64,000 nucleotides of DNA, from the NCBI GenBank assembly GCA_964395095.1, contig CAYMZZ010000009.1, forward strand, positions 62,001-126,000, written 5' to 3'. The notes beneath the pieces are model-generated. The model saw only the letters and a program-made list of their open reading frames with translations, was not told the origin of the DNA and searched no databases. Source of the DNA: CAYMZZ01 sp964395095. Its GTDB lineage: Bacteria > Bacteroidota > Bacteroidia > Chitinophagales > Chitinophagaceae. Both the position numbers and the translations under genes were made by a program. How positions within the stretch are numbered: the first letter of the stretch is position 1; each line of letters starts with the position of its first letter. Below are positions 1 to 8,081 of the stretch, in pieces.

Positions 1-190
1 CATCGTTGGCATGCTCAAGGTCTTCGATCTGCTTGATCAATGCCCCTCTTTTATCAAAATCAGTCTCCGCCACTACTTCTTTCAATACTGTACCCATACG
101 GGCGCAGTTGTCGGCTACTTTTTCAAATAGCTCAAAGAAAATCCGGTTCTTGGGCATGAAGATCTTAAGAAAGGAATTGAGTGCTGCCAT
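1..190 (-). CDS. DUF47 family PhoU-like protein (5' part only)
   Basis: Reading leftwards from an ATG at 190, the 63 visible codons begin MAALNSFLKIFMPKNRIFF and continue with ELFEKVADNCARMG. This matches the N-terminus of the DUF47/PhoU-like family, helical cytoplasmic proteins usually encoded next to a PiT-type inorganic phosphate transporter and thought to modulate it. The rest of the gene lies beyond the left edge, so a downstream transporter cannot be seen. A plausible -7 box on this strand (TAATTTCG, 219-212) has no tandem Pho-type repeats upstream, unlike four other promoters in this region. Family assignment rests on the N-terminus only. Confidence 0.75.
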   Translation of the reverse strand, partial: MAALNSFLKIFMPKNRIFFELFEKVADNCARMGTVLKEVVAETDFDKRGALIKQIEDLEHAND

Positions 191-376
191 ATAGCTTTTT
201 TAAACTGGTTGCGAAATTACCGGCATTGGTCCGCCTGCATATCCGGAAGGGGGGAAATTAATAATTCCTTAATATAGGACTTTTATTTGATCTGATTACA
301 CCAGTCTGAATAACAATGAATTGAAGATGAAACAGGGCCTTTCTGTACCGACCTTAACCCGCCCAAAATTAGGGTT

Positions 377-454
377 TAATATTCGGTTAACATTGGGTTC
401 ATAATTCCATAACAGGTGAGTAACACACCGGTAATATTGCAGGAGCACCTTTGC
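377..454 (+). promoter_or_regulatory. Pho-box-like promoter of the TonB receptor operon
   Basis: Six half-sites recur at exact 11 bp steps: TAATA (377), TAACA (388), TCATA (399), TAACA (410), TAACA (421) and TAATA (432). The last starts 14 bp before a Bacteroidota -7 box, CACCTTTG (446-453). The ATG follows at 468. Eleven-bp direct repeats just upstream of the -10 region are the known arrangement for PhoB binding in proteobacteria; applying that here is inference, supported by the same geometry at three other promoters and by a PhoB-like gene nearby. Confidence 0.75.
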
Positions 455-467
455 GGAAATTTCTGCT

Positions 468-3260
468 ATGCGATTAAGGCTGTTTTTATCTCTCTTGTTG
501 ATGGCAATGGGTATGAGTGTGTGGGCACAGGCTCCTTTAACGGGAAAAATTGTGAATGAGAAGAATGAACCCATTCCCGGCGCCTCCGTTAAAATTGTTG
601 GCGCTGCGGGTGGTACCACCACCGATGTGGAAGGGCGCTACTCCATCAACCTCACTCCGGGTAAGAAGTATGAGCTGGAATTTTCCGCTGTCAGCTATTC
701 CTCCAAAATTGTAAACGAAATTGAAGTAACCGAAGGAACACTGAATGAACTCAATATCGTTCTGGCCATTGCGGCGAGGGATATTGAAGGTGTGGTAGTA
801 AGAGCTACCTCACGCCGCCAGGAAAGCACCAACGCCCTGCTCGCTTTTCAAAAGAATAATACCTCCCTCTCCAGCGGTATCGCCGCCGACTTTATCCGCC
901 GCACCCCCGATAGGAACACTGGTGAAGTGCTGAAGCGTGTGAGTGGCGCGTCGATACAGGATAATAAATATGTTATCGTACGGGGTTTGAGCGACCGGTA
1001 CAACCAGGCCATGATCAACGAAGCCCCCATGCCGAGCTCGGAGCCCGACAAAAAGGCCTTCTCTTTCGATATCATTCCTTCGGCAATGATTGATAATATT
1101 ATTATCAACAAAACCGCCACACCCGACCTGCCCGGCGAATTTGCCGGCGGCCTGGTACAGATCAATACTAAAGATATCCCGGTTAAAAACTTTCTTTCGG
1201 TTGGCCTTTCCCTGGGTTACAATACGCAATCCACATTCAAAGATTTTGTGAGCAATCCCCGCCCGGGCACGGCCTGGCTGGGTTTTGATAATGGCGATCG
1301 CAAACTGGCTTCCGGTATTCCCTCCATCACCGGCTTCCGCAGTTTGACCAATGCCCAAAAGATTGAAGCTACCCGCGAGTTTTTTGCGGGTGATGTATAT
1401 GAAGAAGAGGTTCGTCAGGCGCTTCCCATCACCACCCTCAACCTGGCCTGGGGTACTGTGAAAACGACCAAAAACAATGGCCGCTTTGGAACCATCGTTT
1501 CATTGTATCACCGCCAGGGTATGATCATTTATGAAGATGCAGAGCGCGGCCGCTTTGAGCAGGTGCGCGACCCCATCTTCACGGGTTCTGAAACACAAAA
1601 CCGCTTTTCCGTTTCTACCGGTGTGCTGGCCAATTTCACGTATATAAAGGGCCGCCACAAGATTTCTTTCAAGAACCTTTTCAACCAGCTTTACGAAGAC
1701 AATTATACCAACCGTACGCTCGAAAATACCGGCCGTTTGCAAACCGTTTCGCTTCGTTCGAGCTTCCTCAACCAGCGCTCGCTCTATAGCGGACAGTTGG
1801 AAGGGGAGCACCAGTTGACGGCCTCCGGCATCAAACTGAAATGGAATGGCAACTTCTCCTATAACCGCAAAGAGCAACCCGATTTTCGCACGGCGCAGTT
1901 CGTACGCGGCTTCTCTGATCCCAACGGGGAATTTATTATTGATGAAGATGACTCCCGTCGATTCTTCTCCACACTCGAAGATTTCTCCACGGGTGGTGGC
2001 GGTTCTTTGAGCATTCCTTTTACGCTGGGCAAAACCCGCCAGACTCTGAAAGTGGGCGGAAGCAGCTTGTTGCGATTCCGTAATTTCAACGCACGCGTAT
2101 TCCGCTATCGTCCCGCCTCTACCAATGCCGAGCTGGCGCTGCCTTTCAACCAGGCCTTCCTGCCTTCCAATATCAACGAAGACGGATTGTATATCGACGA
2201 TCAAACACAAAACACGGATAAATACTTTGGCGTATCGGCATTGAACGCAGGTTACCTGATGTTCGACAGTCGCCTGAGCGATAAGATCCGACTGATCTGG
2301 GGTATGCGTGCCGAATTCTTTGAGCAATTCCTTTCCTCGCGCGACCTTTCCCTGAAGCGTGTAGTAGTGAATACCGAGAAATGGGATTTCCTTCCTTCAC
2401 TCAACCTTACTTATAGCATTAACAACAAACACCAGATTCGCGTATCGGCTTCGCAAACCGTTGCCCGTCCCGAGTTTCGTGAAATTGCACCCTTCCAGTT
2501 CTTCGATTACGAGAGCATCTGGGGTATTGCCGGTGAAACCAGCCTGCGCCGTACGGCCATCTACAATGGCGACCTGCGCTATGAGTTTTATCCCAAGCCG
2601 GGAGAGCTGATCTCCGTGGGTTTGCTGGCCAAAAGCTTTAACGATCCCATCGAGCTGCGTATGGACCCGGGTAGCAATGGCGACCGCTGGTTGTTTGCTT
2701 ATGCCAACGCCGACAAAGCATTTTTGTATGGTGCCGAAGTGGAACTGCGCAAGAGCCTCGACTTTATCAGCGACAAGCTGAAGGATCTCACTTTCATCGG
2801 CAACTTTACTTACCTGGAGTCGAGCGTAACACTTACCACCGAGCAGGCCAATGGACAAAAAACCGATCAGGATCGTCCGCTCTATGGCCAGTCGCCTTAC
2901 CTCATCAATGCGGGTTTCCAGTACAATAGCAACGGCTGGAATGCCACCGCCCTGTATAACCGCATCGGACCCCGTCTTTACCTGGTGGGTGACCCCCTCG
3001 GTGCCGGCTTCTACGATATCTATGAGCGTCCGCGGAATGTAATTGATCTGCAGGTATCGAAAAAAGTAATGGATGGAAAGGGTGAATGGAAGTTGACCGT
3101 ATCGGATTTGTTGAACAACAAGTATGCTTTTTACGACAATCCTACCGAAAAAGCCTCTTATGACTTCGCAGGTGGCGATCGCATCAATTATGCTTACCGC
3201 CCCGGCACTACCGTAACGGTGGGCTTTACCTACGATTTTGACCTTGGCAAGAAAAAATAA
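468..3260 (+). CDS. TonB-dependent outer-membrane receptor
   Basis: A 930-residue outer-membrane receptor. Residues 1-21 are a signal peptide ending VWAQ. Residues of about 22-105 form a carboxypeptidase-regulatory-like beta-sandwich (LTGKIVNEKNEPIPGASV), typical of Bacteroidota receptors. A plug domain follows at about 140-230 (YVIVRGLSDRYN, GEFAGGLVQINT), then a beta-barrel to the C-terminus ending GFTYDFDLGKKK. No SusD partner follows; the next gene, 35 bp on, encodes a beta-helix lipoprotein that probably shares the transcript. The promoter carries six Pho-type half-sites, so I infer uptake or capture of a phosphorus compound during phosphate limitation. The substrate itself cannot be read from sequence. 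Confidence 0.92.
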   Translation: MRLRLFLSLLLMAMGMSVWAQAPLTGKIVNEKNEPIPGASVKIVGAAGGTTTDVEGRYSINLTPGKKYELEFSAVSYSSKIVNEIEVTEGTLNELNIVLAIAARDIEGVVVRATSRRQESTNALLAFQKNNTSLSSGIAADFIRRTPDRNTGEVLKRVSGASIQDNKYVIVRGLSDRYNQAMINEAPMPSSEPDKKAFSFDIIPSAMIDNIIINKTATPDLPGEFAGGLVQINTKDIPVKNFLSVGLSLGYNTQSTFKDFVSNPRPGTAWLGFDNGDRKLASGIPSITGFRSLTNAQKIEATREFFAGDVYEEEVRQALPITTLNLAWGTVKTTKNNGRFGTIVSLYHRQGMIIYEDAERGRFEQVRDPIFTGSETQNRFSVSTGVLANFTYIKGRHKISFKNLFNQLYEDNYTNRTLENTGRLQTVSLRSSFLNQRSLYSGQLEGEHQLTASGIKLKWNGNFSYNRKEQPDFRTAQFVRGFSDPNGEFIIDEDDSRRFFSTLEDFSTGGGGSLSIPFTLGKTRQTLKVGGSSLLRFRNFNARVFRYRPASTNAELALPFNQAFLPSNINEDGLYIDDQTQNTDKYFGVSALNAGYLMFDSRLSDKIRLIWGMRAEFFEQFLSSRDLSLKRVVVNTEKWDFLPSLNLTYSINNKHQIRVSASQTVARPEFREIAPFQFFDYESIWGIAGETSLRRTAIYNGDLRYEFYPKPGELISVGLLAKSFNDPIELRMDPGSNGDRWLFAYANADKAFLYGAEVELRKSLDFISDKLKDLTFIGNFTYLESSVTLTTEQANGQKTDQDRPLYGQSPYLINAGFQYNSNGWNATALYNRIGPRLYLVGDPLGAGFYDIYERPRNVIDLQVSKKVMDGKGEWKLTVSDLLNNKYAFYDNPTEKASYDFAGGDRINYAYRPGTTVTVGFTYDFDLGKKK

Positions 3261-3295
3261 ATAAACTCTTTATTCAAACGCTGAAACAAACAATT

Positions 3296-4663
3296 ATGAA
3301 TACGTTCAAACAATTATTCCTGGTGGCTGCAACTGCACTGAGCGCTGCATCGTGCGTGAAAGTCAATTTTAATGACGAGTCCACCGGAGGTGGTGGCAAC
3401 ACTAATCCGGATGATCCCAATGTGAGCCGTGTGCTGGTGGGTTCCTATGAAAGGGATATCACGCTCACTGGTGGCGTTTATACACTTCGTGGTTATGTAT
3501 ACTTCCAGGAAGGTACTACCCTTCGTATTCCGGAAGGCACCATCATTAAATCGGATATCTCTGAAAAAGGTGCCCTGATCATTGAGCGTGGCGCCCAGTT
3601 GGTGGCTTTGGGTACCGTGAATGAGCCCATCGTATTTACATCAGGCCGCAACCCGGGTGCCCGTACCCGTGGCGACTGGGGTGGTATTGTTATTCTGGGT
3701 AAAGCGCCCACCAACCGTCCTACCTCACCTGCTCCCCTGATCGAAGGTGGTGTGGATCGCCGCTATGGTGGTACTGACCCTGCCGATAATTCAGGTACCC
3801 TGCGTTATGTGCGCATTGAGTGGGCAGGTATTGCTGCCGAACCTGGTTCGGAAATTAATGGTCTTACCCTGGGTGGTGTAGGTTCGGGTACCACACTGGA
3901 GCATATCCAGGTAAGCTATGGTAACGACGACGCCTACGAGTTCTTCGGTGGAACCGTAAATGCGAAATACCTTATTTCTTATGCCACTTCGGACGACGAC
4001 TACGACTTCGACTTTGGCTATACCGGTAAAATCCAGTTTGCCATCGCACAGCGCCGTCCCGAAATCGCTGACTCCGATGCCGGTAACGGTGTTGAAGCCG
4101 ACAATGACGGATCTGGCAGTGCGGCTACACCCTTTACCCGCCCGATACTGTCGAACTTTACCTGGATTGGACCCAATGGTGATCCCAATACCGAACAGAA
4201 CCTGAATTTTGGTAACCGTTGGAGAAGAGCTGTTCGCTTTGAAGTACACAACTCCATTTATATGGGATGGCCCCAGGGTGGTTTTGTACTGGAAAGCGCT
4301 GCCACAGCACAAGCCTATAAAGATGACAACTCCCTTTTCAAAAATAACCTGGTACATGCTCTCGTGAACACCTACAATACCGCTTCAGGTGCTAATGGTG
4401 TAATGACCGCAGCCGAAGTGCAAACCAAGGCGGAAGCGAATGGCTGTATTACCTACGCCAATGCTGATGCCATCATGCTGGAAGCTCCCTTCAACTGGGA
4501 TAACCCCAACTATGCACCCAAGGCGGGCTCACCTGCATTGACCGGTGCCAGCTTCACCGGCCTGGATGCTTTCTTTACCAATGTTCCCCATCGTGGTGCA
4601 GTAGGTGCTACCAACTGGCTGCAAGGCTGGACCAGCTTTACGCCGCAGACAAACACTTATTAA
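3296..4663 (+). CDS. Surface lipoprotein with beta-helix character, partner of the TonB receptor
   Basis: 455 residues. An N-terminal signal with lipobox SAASC puts the lipidated cysteine at residue 20, followed by an Asn/Gly/Asp-rich linker. The body has motifs such as LRIPEGTIIKSD, GDWGGIVILG and GGVGSGTTLEHIQVSYGNDD that repeat at turn-length intervals, suggesting a right-handed parallel beta-helix. Relatives in Bacteroidota are often mislabelled 'multidrug transporter', but no membrane helices are present. It lies 35 bp after the TonB receptor and ahead of a terminator, so the two form one operon. I infer a substrate-capturing surface partner of the receptor, under the same Pho-type control. 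Confidence 0.8.
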   Translation: MNTFKQLFLVAATALSAASCVKVNFNDESTGGGGNTNPDDPNVSRVLVGSYERDITLTGGVYTLRGYVYFQEGTTLRIPEGTIIKSDISEKGALIIERGAQLVALGTVNEPIVFTSGRNPGARTRGDWGGIVILGKAPTNRPTSPAPLIEGGVDRRYGGTDPADNSGTLRYVRIEWAGIAAEPGSEINGLTLGGVGSGTTLEHIQVSYGNDDAYEFFGGTVNAKYLISYATSDDDYDFDFGYTGKIQFAIAQRRPEIADSDAGNGVEADNDGSGSAATPFTRPILSNFTWIGPNGDPNTEQNLNFGNRWRRAVRFEVHNSIYMGWPQGGFVLESAATAQAYKDDNSLFKNNLVHALVNTYNTASGANGVMTAAEVQTKAEANGCITYANADAIMLEAPFNWDNPNYAPKAGSPALTGASFTGLDAFFTNVPHRGAVGATNWLQGWTSFTPQTNTY

Positions 4664-4664
4664 A

Positions 4665-4698
4665 ATTTGTGAATTCGGGGATTTGGGGATTTGTGAGG
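4665..4698 (+). repeat. Word repeat, family C, single arm
   Basis: Begins one base after the stop codon of the beta-helix lipoprotein. Consists of ATTTG-containing words of about 8 nt (GAATTCGGGG, ATTTGGGG, ATTTGTGAG). The same family is seen at 11529-11608, 21935-21975, 31592-31613 and 58398-58436. No inverted partner is present here. Confidence 0.6.
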
Positions 4699-4744
4699 GA
4701 GGAGTATTAATAAGTAGAATTGCAGGTAATTTAATTGTTTTAGC

Positions 4745-4776
4745 AGGGCCGCCTATGGGCGGCTCTGTTTATTTTT
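4745..4776 (+). terminator. Intrinsic terminator of the receptor/lipoprotein operon
   Basis: Stem AGGGCCGCC / GGCGGCTCT (4745-4753 with 4758-4766, one G-T pair), loop TATG, then GTTTATTTTT. The T-rich tail doubles as the -7 box of the following gene (TATTTTTG, 4770-4777). Confidence 0.8.
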
Positions 4777-4777
4777 G
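4770..4777 (+). promoter_or_regulatory. -7 box of the small lipoprotein gene
   Basis: TATTTTTG matches the Bacteroidota TAnnTTTG box perfectly and lies inside the T tract of the preceding terminator, 18 bp before the ATG at 4796. Confidence 0.6.
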
Positions 4778-4795
4778 AAGTAGAAGATGACTACC

Positions 4796-5296
4796 ATGAA
4801 ATATTACAGTCTTATTGTTTCTTTCCTGCTTTTGTTGACAGCCTGCAATAATCAGCCTGATGAGAAAAAACCAAAGGAGGAATCCGGTTCTTCTGTGCCG
4901 GATGTGGAACTGCTGAATGGGTTGACCCTGCCTCCAGGATTAAAAGAGGCGGACAGTATGCAGGTGATCTATTACGATGATCCGGATGGTGATACATTGC
5001 GCTATACCCGCTATTTCACCTATGTAAACAGTTCCGATACTTCGGAGTTGAACCCGCTGAAGCAGGCCTTGCAAGCACCCCTAACACCCGAAGACCGGAT
5101 GAGGGCCTGCCGTTCCGAAGGAAAGATTTATTTCTACAAGGGTGAAGAAGTAGCCAAGACGGTTTATTTCTCTACCCGCTGCGAAAAATGTTGTCATCTG
5201 TACTATATCTACAATGGAAGATTCTTTTATTTCAACATTACAGATAACGCAGCGGAGAAGTTGAGGGGAATGAGGAAGAGGGCGGAAAAGCCGTGA
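4796..5296 (+). CDS. Small lipoprotein of unknown function
   Basis: Begins MKYYSLIVSFLLLLTAC, a lipoprotein signal with the acylated cysteine at residue 17, followed by a charged linker. An in-frame ATG nine bases upstream (4787) is possible but gives a poorer signal peptide. The mature part of about 150 residues contains CEKCCHLYYIYNGRFFYFN near the C-terminus, a closely spaced cysteine cluster (CEKCC) that could bind metal or form disulfides. I do not recognise the family. It has its own -7 box and converges with the next gene across a family A repeat pair. Confidence 0.75.
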   Translation: MKYYSLIVSFLLLLTACNNQPDEKKPKEESGSSVPDVELLNGLTLPPGLKEADSMQVIYYDDPDGDTLRYTRYFTYVNSSDTSELNPLKQALQAPLTPEDRMRACRSEGKIYFYKGEEVAKTVYFSTRCEKCCHLYYIYNGRFFYFNITDNAAEKLRGMRKRAEKP

Positions 5297-5300
5297 GGGG

Positions 5301-5433
5301 AGTTGTAAGTTGTAAGTTTTAAGTTATAAGTTTTGGGATTCGTTTAAATGTTAGTGAGCTTTAAGCTGTAATGAAAACGGATTTGAATCCCTACACCTAA
5401 AACTTAAAACTTACAACTTAAAACTTAAAACTT
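5301..5433. repeat. Heptad repeat pair, family A
   Basis: Left arm 5301-5334 is built of TAAGTTN heptads (TAAGTTG, TAAGTTT, TAAGTTA). Right arm 5398-5433 is the inverted counterpart. The centre of about 63 bp is unique and itself has GGGATTCG / CGGATTTGAATCCC complementarity. It sits between convergent genes. The right arm supplies the last codons of the leftward gene (Phe then TAA). Confidence 0.85.
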
Positions 5434-6636
5434 CTCTTTCGGCTGGTACGCATACACCACTTCATACCTCTCCTTTACCAAATCGCTGGCCAATTGCCCT
5501 ATCAGCAGGTCTTCTTTTTGCGGAGTGGGTTCACACACGGAATATTTCTGACCATTATAGAGGATGGGTTTGCCCACGGGTTTGTCGAGTTGCACCGCTA
5601 TGGTTACATGATTGGGATAGGAAAGCACCAGCATGGGCAGGTTGTAGATTTCTTTCACGAGGTAGAAAAACAGGGCGGCCCTGTCGTCGCAATCACTCTG
5701 GTCATAAAGCAGGGTTTGCTCGGGCGACAACCTTTTTTCATCACCAAAAACCTCGGTATCGGGTCTGTACAGGAATGCATAGCGGGTAAAGCGCATCAGG
5801 TAATCCACGCCACTACGGATATTCATGCCTGCCAGGTTTTTCCGAAGGGCAGGAATCAGTGAACCATAGGTTTCCTGGCTCATGGGGATATTGAAATAAT
5901 AGGCATAATCCACCACGGGGTAGTTGGCGAAAATAGATTTTACCTGGGGGTTCAGTTTTATCTTGAACTGGTATTCGCTCTGATAATAACGGAAGCGGAT
6001 ATCTTTTTCCTCGTAGCTGCTACTGTCGAATTGCGGCAACTGCGTTACTTTGTAGGAGAAGCCGCGTACGTTTTTGGCTATCGGTAATGATACCTGTTCA
6101 AATTGCTCTTTCTGCAAATCCAGCCCGGGGTAATCGTGAAAGTTGAGGCAGATATATTGCCGTCCCTCACTCATGCGGGAAGGAATATTATAAATGACTT
6201 CATCACTCTGTACATAGAACAGTACTTTGTCGCCCGAAATGGCGAGAATGGCATCATAGCCTGTTTGTTGCAGAAAATACCATTTGTAAAGGGTGTATCG
6301 CGGGTAATTGGCGGCTTTGGGGCTGATCTGCTGGGCCGTTTTCCGGATCAACTGATAAAACAACCAGTCGTCGGGTTTCTGCGCTTGCTTATAATCCTTC
6401 AGCGCTTTGATTACTTTGCTATAATCTTTTTGGCTGATCTCGCTATAAAACTGCTGAACGGAAGACTCAGATAATTCGGCCTGGAAACCCACGGCCAGGG
6501 CGGGGTCCCAATCAAACTGAACGTTTTGGCCAAAGAAGTCGAAGCGAATGGTATAACCATCTGATGCAGGACGTCCGGCCAGCAGCAGGCATGCCAGCGG
6601 AAACAAAAGGAGCGGTATGGTCAATAATCGTTTCAC
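5425..6636 (-). CDS. Secreted transglutaminase-like protein
   Basis: 403 residues from a GTG at 6636, giving the signal peptide MKRLLTIPLLLFPLACLLLAG. A TTG at 6675 would extend it by 13 residues, but those codons lie inside a perfect palindrome, so the GTG is preferred. The C-terminal third has a transglutaminase/papain-like triad: Cys316 in QSDCDDRAALFF, His343 in YPNHVTIAV and Glu369 in SVCEPT, where the family more often has Asp. The first 280 residues are unassigned beta-rich sequence. It may be a peptidase or a non-catalytic structural member. It is leftward, convergent with the lipoprotein, and a strong hairpin lies directly before its start. Confidence 0.75.
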   Translation of the reverse strand: MKRLLTIPLLLFPLACLLLAGRPASDGYTIRFDFFGQNVQFDWDPALAVGFQAELSESSVQQFYSEISQKDYSKVIKALKDYKQAQKPDDWLFYQLIRKTAQQISPKAANYPRYTLYKWYFLQQTGYDAILAISGDKVLFYVQSDEVIYNIPSRMSEGRQYICLNFHDYPGLDLQKEQFEQVSLPIAKNVRGFSYKVTQLPQFDSSSYEEKDIRFRYYQSEYQFKIKLNPQVKSIFANYPVVDYAYYFNIPMSQETYGSLIPALRKNLAGMNIRSGVDYLMRFTRYAFLYRPDTEVFGDEKRLSPEQTLLYDQSDCDDRAALFFYLVKEIYNLPMLVLSYPNHVTIAVQLDKPVGKPILYNGQKYSVCEPTPQKEDLLIGQLASDLVKERYEVVYAYQPKEKF

Positions 6637-6638
6637 AG

Positions 6639-6693
6639 GTATTTTCAATTGCCCGTTTGGGCGCAGCGCGCCCAAACGGGCAATTGAAAATAC
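6639..6693. repeat. Perfect 26-bp inverted repeat, 3-nt loop
   Basis: Arms 6639-6664 and 6668-6693 are exact reverse complements around AGC. The core words are CAATTGCCCG and TTTGGGCGCG. It ends two bases before the GTG start of the transglutaminase-like gene, so it would fold in that mRNA's 5' leader if transcription starts at the weak -7 box TATCTTTC near 6708. There is no T tract on either side, so it is not a plain terminator. It could be an operator, a translation-blocking hairpin, or a REP-like repeat. Confidence 0.9.
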
Positions 6694-6770
6694 GTAAACG
6701 TAACAGAAAGATAATATTAAATTTTTGGCTATCTGCCTTTTTTAGGGGTTTTCTGGCCGGCCGGGGGATT

Positions 6771-6825
6771 TAATACAGGGGTAACCTGTCCGTAACAGTG
6801 GGTTAAAATAGGCAGGCCATCTTTG
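6771..6825 (+). promoter_or_regulatory. Pho-box-like promoter without a downstream ORF
   Basis: Half-sites TAATA (6771), TAACC (6782), TAACA (6793) and TAAAA (6804) at exact 11 bp steps. The last is 14 bp before a -7 box, CATCTTTG (6818-6825), identical geometry to the TonB receptor promoter. The next 100 bp have no plausible coding frame and end in an intrinsic terminator. Confidence 0.75.
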
Positions 6826-6831
6826 CATCAG

Positions 6832-6933
6832 TTCTTTCTTCACCGTCGTTCCTAATTGCAGATGGGTTAGCAGTTACCATCGCAGGCAATTTTCTCATGC
6901 AGTGACCATCCCGTTCTGGGATGGTTTTTTTTT
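6832..6933 (+). ncRNA. Predicted Pho-regulated small RNA
   Basis: The transcript is inferred from a Pho-type promoter (-7 box ending 6825) and a perfect terminator at 6905-6933. ATG codons inside are followed at once by stops (ATG GGT TAG, ATG CAG TGA). The middle can fold: AATTGC (6854-6859) with GCAATT (6886-6891), and inside it GATGG (6861-6865) with CCATC (6877-6881). The pyrimidine-rich 5' segment (6832-6852) looks unpaired and could be the target-binding part. Targets are unknown; genes of the surrounding Pho island are natural candidates. Confidence 0.6.
6905..6933 (+). terminator. Intrinsic terminator of the predicted small RNA
   Basis: Perfect 8-bp stem ACCATCCC / GGGATGGT around loop GTTCT, followed by nine T residues (6925-6933). 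It is the strongest-looking terminator in the region and follows no ORF on this strand. Confidence 0.88.
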
Positions 6934-6939
6934 GTGGAA

Positions 6940-7058
6940 GAGTTTAGGGTTTAAAGTTTAAGGTTTAAGGTAAATGAGTAGATTGATAATTAGTCAGAAA
7001 GAATTCTTGCATTCTCCCTCAATCAGACTTTAAACCTTAAACTTTAAACTCTAAACTT
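6940..7058. repeat. Heptad repeat pair, family B
   Basis: Left arm 6941-6972 of TTTARRG heptads (TTTAGGG, TTTAAAG, TTTAAGG); inverted right arm 7028-7057; unique centre of about 55 bp. The right arm supplies the final GTT TAG of the leftward glycosyltransferase gene. Confidence 0.85.
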
Positions 7059-8043
7059 CGCACATCAGCAACTCAAGCTGCTTCATACATTCCTCCACCG
7101 TCCGGCTATAATCAACCCGCAATTCCTGTGGTTGGGGAAGCCATTTTTCAAAAACTTCCTTGAAATCGGGGCCAATCATATCGAGGCTCGTAATGCCCAT
7201 TTCGGCCAGGGCGGCCGCATTGCATTGCTGTTCGTATTGTTTGCGGATGGGAATGACCATCAGCTTTTTCCGGAGTTGTAAGGCTTCTGCCGGGGTTTCA
7301 AAACCGGCGCCGCAAATGATGCCATGGCAATGAATAAGGCTTTGATTGAACAACTGCTTATTGATCGGGATGATGCTGAGATTTCCTTCCTGGCGAATGC
7401 TTTTGGTTTCACCGCTGAAAATCTCGAAGCGATGATGCCTGAACCGGCCAAAAACATCCAGCAATTCCTTTTCGCAATAAGCGGGAAGATAAATGGTAAT
7501 ATGCCCCTGGTCGGAGGGTTGGGCTTCCAGTATTTCTTTTTTGATGACGGGTGTGAGGATGAATTCATCGTATTTCCGGAAATGCAGGCCCAGGTAATCG
7601 CTGGCTTTCGCATAGTTTTTCAGAATGAACTCGCCCGTACGGTTGCTGCGTGCGGGCCTTGGTGTTTTTTCGGAAATAAAGCTGGCCTGGTGACCGAAGT
7701 TGACGGAGCGAACCTGTTTGCGCGCACAAGCGGCCGCGGTAATGTATTCAAAATCATTGATCACATAGTCGTATTTCTCCACGGGTAGCTCCTGAATTTC
7801 TTTGCGCAGGCGAAGCGGATGAAAGCCTTTGATCATTTTCCAGTAATCGAGCCCGCCGCTGCAGTTGTAAAAAAGACTCATGCCCGCGCTCCGGTATTTC
7901 ACCGGCGCATCGAGGCTGAGCTGGCTATTGCTGCCACTCAGGAAGAGGTCGATCTCCCCATATTGCTGCAGGTGCGGCAATAACTCCATGGCCCGGCTGA
8001 TATGACCATTACCCGTGGCCTGGATGGCATAAAGAATTTTCAT
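7051..8043 (-). CDS. Glycosyltransferase of the MJ1255/VC2487 type
   Basis: 330 residues, starting MKILYAIQATGNGHISRAME. The Gly-rich GNGHISRA loop near the N-terminus and the GFETPAEAL segment near residue 250 are typical of GT-B glycosyltransferases related to MurG and MGDG synthases, and of the TIGR00661 family. It lies 38 bp downstream of a PlcP-like metallophosphoesterase and presumably shares its Pho-type promoter. PlcP/glycosyltransferase pairs are known in other bacteria to replace phospholipids with glycolipids when phosphate is scarce: the phosphoesterase yields diacylglycerol and the transferase adds a sugar. I infer that role here; sugar donor and acceptor are not determined. Confidence 0.82.
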   Translation of the reverse strand: MKILYAIQATGNGHISRAMELLPHLQQYGEIDLFLSGSNSQLSLDAPVKYRSAGMSLFYNCSGGLDYWKMIKGFHPLRLRKEIQELPVEKYDYVINDFEYITAAACARKQVRSVNFGHQASFISEKTPRPARSNRTGEFILKNYAKASDYLGLHFRKYDEFILTPVIKKEILEAQPSDQGHITIYLPAYCEKELLDVFGRFRHHRFEIFSGETKSIRQEGNLSIIPINKQLFNQSLIHCHGIICGAGFETPAEALQLRKKLMVIPIRKQYEQQCNAAALAEMGITSLDMIGPDFKEVFEKWLPQPQELRVDYSRTVEECMKQLELLMCEV

Positions 8044-8081
8044 ATTGTTGAATTTAATGGCAGTGTTGTCGACAATACCGA

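Noticed and set aside
191..240. Pho box before the DUF47 gene
   Set aside because: At the expected position (14 bp upstream of TAATTTCG) the sequence is CGGAC; no 11-bp repeats.
810..2858. Long minus-strand open frames inside the TonB receptor gene
   Set aside because: Codon-shadow frames of a clear receptor; no domain, no promoter. The same applies to the minus-strand frames within rpsB/tsf, atpA and the MetH region.
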